NCBI GenBank assembly: GCA_046582565.1
Contig: JAYGED010000170.1
Location: forward strand, 1 to 6,339
Length of the DNA stretch: 6,339 nucleotides
Reading direction: 5' to 3'
Source of the DNA: JAYGED01 sp046582565
GTDB taxonomy: Bacteria > Pseudomonadota > Alphaproteobacteria > JAAXGF01
Part shown: in pieces, positions 5,726 through 6,339 of the stretch
How positions within the stretch are numbered: the stretch's first letter is position 1
How the letters are laid out: each line of letters opens with the position of its first letter
The notes under the pieces: generated by a model
Told to the model about the DNA's origin: nothing
The model's input: only the letters and a program-made list of their open reading frames with translations
The model's database searches: none
Made by a program: the position numbers and the translations under genes

Positions 5726-6339
5726 AATGCCCTCAGCGCCGGGCCGGGGCCCTTGGTTCTGCTGCTCTTCGCGCTTGCCTTCGACGCCTATATCGGCGAT
5801 CCGCCGCTGCTTTATCGTCTGGTTCCCCATCCGGTGGCCTTGATGGGCCGCCTCATCGCCTCGTTCGAGCGCCGCCTCAACCGCCGGGAGCGAAGCGAGA
5901 GAAATCGTCGCTTTCGCGGCTTTCTGGTGGCGATATTGCTGGTCGGGTTCGCCGCCCTGGTGGGCTGGACCATCAGCCGTCTGGCGGGCGCCGTTGCTTT
6001 CGGCTGGCTGGTCGAGCTGGTCCTCGTCATGACCCTGCTCGCACAACGCAGCCTCTATCTCCATGTGGTCGCCGTAGCGCGCAGGCTCGAAGAAGACGGC
6101 CTCGCCGGGGGCTGCGAAGCGGTCGCCCATATCGTCGGGCGGAATCCGGCAAATCTGGATGAATTTGGTGTCGCCCGCGCTGCCATCGAGAGCTGCGCCG
6201 AGAACCTGTCCGACGGCGTCATCGCACCTGTTTTGTGGTATCTCGCCCTCGGCCTGCCTGGGCTGTTCGCCTATAAAATGCTCAATACGGCGGACAGCAT
6301 GATCGGTCATCTCTCGCCGCGCTATAAGGCGTTCGGCGC
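5714..6339 (+). CDS. cobD: Adenosylcobinamide-phosphate synthase (CobD/CbiB family), 3' part missing
   Basis: This integral membrane enzyme attaches the aminopropanol (or its phosphate) arm to adenosylcobyric acid. The right edge cuts the gene after 208 codons; the family is usually about 310-330 residues. The sequence shows a hydrophobic start (13-27), the family motif GDPPLLYRLVPHPVALMGRL (28-47), a basic loop rich in Arg (53-68), two hydrophobic segments (about 70-88 and 91-110), and the strongly conserved AIESCAENLSDGVIAPVLWY (157-176) followed by AYKMLNTADSMIGH (186-199). The ATG at 5714 is the first in this frame after the spacer and places the motifs as in relatives. No Shine-Dalgarno sequence is visible before it. 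It is transcribed away from the cbiX operon and belongs to the later, nucleotide-loop part of the pathway. The name follows alphaproteobacterial usage: it equals Salmonella CbiB, not the Salmonella threonine-phosphate decarboxylase also called CobD. Confidence 0.95.
   Translation, partial: MIDHNALSAGPGPLVLLLFALAFDAYIGDPPLLYRLVPHPVALMGRLIASFERRLNRRERSERNRRFRGFLVAILLVGFAALVGWTISRLAGAVAFGWLVELVLVMTLLAQRSLYLHVVAVARRLEEDGLAGGCEAVAHIVGRNPANLDEFGVARAAIESCAENLSDGVIAPVLWYLALGLPGLFAYKMLNTADSMIGHLSPRYKAFG

Noticed and set aside
5642..6310. 222-codon open frame on the minus strand opposite cobD
   Set aside because: The plus strand encodes well-conserved CobD motifs; the antisense product is rich in Gln, Glu and Arg without any recognised pattern and would overlap the start of cbiX.

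Overview
The window is a compact corrin-ring (vitamin B12) biosynthesis locus from a GC-rich bacterium. It contains no mobile element, CRISPR array, RNA gene or obviously foreign segment. High GC, alphaproteobacterial-style gene architecture (a one-piece CobL, a CbiG-CobJ fusion, long CbiX, CobD) and tight packing suggest an alphaproteobacterium, perhaps of the Rhodospirillales. That placement is inferred from gene content and was not tested.

Layout. Six genes lie head to tail on the minus strand and are read from right to left: cbiX (4720-5649), cobH (4061-4723), cobL (2844-4064), cobI (2146-2847), a cbiG-cobJ fusion (359-2149) and cobM (1-362, cut by the left edge). All five junctions are the same 4-base ATGA overlap of stop and start, so this is one operon that is almost certainly translationally coupled. 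After a 64-base divergent spacer (5650-5713), cobD (the cbiB type) runs on the plus strand and is cut by the right edge (5714-6339).

How the genes work together. CbiX inserts cobalt into sirohydrochlorin. CobI methylates C20, CobJ methylates C17 with ring contraction, and CobM methylates C11. The CbiG half is expected to open the lactone and release acetaldehyde. CobL methylates C5 and C15 and decarboxylates, and CobH moves the C11 methyl to C12, giving a (cobyrinic or hydrogenobyrinic) acid. CobD later attaches the aminopropanol arm. The long CbiX and the full-length CbiG both point to the early-cobalt ('anaerobic') route, although several proteins are usually named after the late-cobalt ('aerobic') route. 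C1 deacylation (CbiD or CobF), C18/C19 reduction (CbiJ or CobK), a,c-amidation and any CobG/CobZ or CobNST are not in the window and may lie beyond its edges.

The window is mostly ordinary B12 metabolism. The points worth a second look are the early-route signature, the CbiG-CobJ fusion, the fully ATGA-coupled operon, the His-rich and Cys-motif tail of CbiX, and the short divergent control region, which has no room for a cobalamin riboswitch and carries a palindrome on the cobD start codon.
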